Source: Hyphomicrobiales bacterium (GTDB lineage: Bacteria; Pseudomonadota; Alphaproteobacteria; Rhizobiales; Aestuariivirgaceae). Taken from it: 6,520 nucleotides of DNA. Below, piece by piece: positions 6,318 through 6,520 of the stretch. The position numbers were made by a program, and so were the translations under genes. How positions within the stretch are numbered: the stretch's first letter is position 1; each line of letters opens with the position of its first letter. The DNA lies in assembly GCA_025356765.1 (NCBI GenBank), contig JANXRO010000003.1, forward strand, positions 1 to 6,520. The letters are read 5' to 3'. A model generated the notes under the pieces. The model did no database searches, was not told where the DNA came from, and saw only the letters and a list, made by a program, of their open reading frames with translations.

Positions 6318-6520
6318 TTACTTTAACGAAAGAAGGCCTTGCTCTAATCGCAGCAGGGCCTTTTTTATGTCGGCCTCGCTTGCAGCAAATGAAAGGCGAA
6401 TGGAATGGGGCGCACCAAAGGCTGTTCCCGGCACAACACACACGCCGTGGCTTTCCAACAACCAATCACATAGTTGATCCGTTGTCTCAATCACATGATT
6501 GCCGGCCTTGCGACCCAAAA
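6318..6520 (-). CDS. PLP-dependent aspartate-type aminotransferase, C-terminal fragment (5' part outside window)
   Basis: The last 66 residues of a class I/II aminotransferase (fold-type I PLP enzyme, AspC/PatA-like), ending at TAA 6320-6318. The visible part is the C-terminal small domain: LLESHGVCVVPGTAFG followed by SIRLSFAASEADIKKAL. This corresponds to the family signature V-V-P-G-x-x-F-G then (I/L)-R-(L/I)-S-(Y/F)-A. The Arg of IRLS (residue 41 of the fragment) is the residue that normally binds the substrate alpha-carboxylate. The catalytic lysine and the N-terminal domain are off the window, so the exact substrate (aspartate, aromatic or another amino acid) cannot be fixed. The frame runs open to the window edge; a TTG near 6518 is internal and not a real start. 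It is convergent with the pump gene, 6 bases between stop codons, and its final codons overlap the pump's terminator. Confidence 0.88.
   Translation of the reverse strand, partial: LGRKAGNHVIETTDQLCDWLLESHGVCVVPGTAFGAPHSIRLSFAASEADIKKALLRLEQGLLSLK
6331..6366 (+). terminator. Rho-independent terminator of the efflux operon
   Basis: AAGGCCTTGCT (6333-6343) pairs with AGCAGGGCCTT (6352-6362), an 11-bp stem with a single G-U pair and an 8-base loop, running into TTTTTT (6361-6366). It begins 20 bases after the pump stop codon. The whole hairpin lies inside the 3' coding end of the convergent aminotransferase gene. On the minus strand the stem is followed by CTTTCG, a much weaker tract, so it should work mainly for plus-strand transcripts. 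Confidence 0.85.

Noticed and set aside
6127..6477. Plus-strand 116-residue frame crossing the pump end and terminator
   Set aside because: It runs in a wrong frame through the pump tail, the terminator and the antisense of the aminotransferase, with no family resemblance.

Overview
The window looks like chromosomal sequence from an alphaproteobacterium of moderate GC content (roughly half GC by eye). The basis is resemblance of the proteins to alphaproteobacterial (Hyphomicrobiales-like) LivH, PadR and HAE-1 RND proteins recalled from general knowledge. No rRNA or other marker fixes the taxon. I see no insertion sequence, tRNA, CRISPR array, prophage or integron.

Layout. Positions 1-770 (minus strand) hold most of livH, the branched-chain amino acid ABC transporter permease, whose 3' end is cut off by the window edge. 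Positions 771-996 are a divergent intergenic region rich in inverted repeats: a nested pair of repeats next to livH (790-837), a long hairpin-type repeat in the middle (860-909), and a 27-bp imperfect palindrome (958-984) just before the next gene. Positions 997-6311 (plus strand) form a compact three-gene operon: a PadR-family repressor, a periplasmic membrane fusion protein (MFP), and an RND (HAE-1/AcrB-like) inner-membrane pump. The gaps are 14 and 15 bases. A rho-independent terminator follows at 6331-6366. It lies inside the 3' coding end of a convergent minus-strand aspartate-type aminotransferase (6318-6520, partial), and the two stop codons are only 6 bases apart.

How the genes work together. 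The PadR protein probably binds the palindrome that overlaps its own promoter and so represses the whole operon until an inducer releases it. The MFP links the RND pump to an outer-membrane TolC-type channel. No such channel is encoded here, so it must come from elsewhere in the genome. Livh and the aminotransferase are neighbours with no evident functional link to the pump.

Most notable. The pump is about 1194 residues long, against about 1050 for AcrB. The excess is in three places: an apparent extra transmembrane hairpin in the central linker before canonical TM7, an extra loop early in the second periplasmic porter region, and a C-terminal tail with an uninterrupted five-heptad coiled coil. 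All five proton-relay residues are present, so this reads as an elaborated functional pump rather than a decayed one. I do not see an entirely new system. The remodelled pump and its palindromic operator are the parts worth following up.
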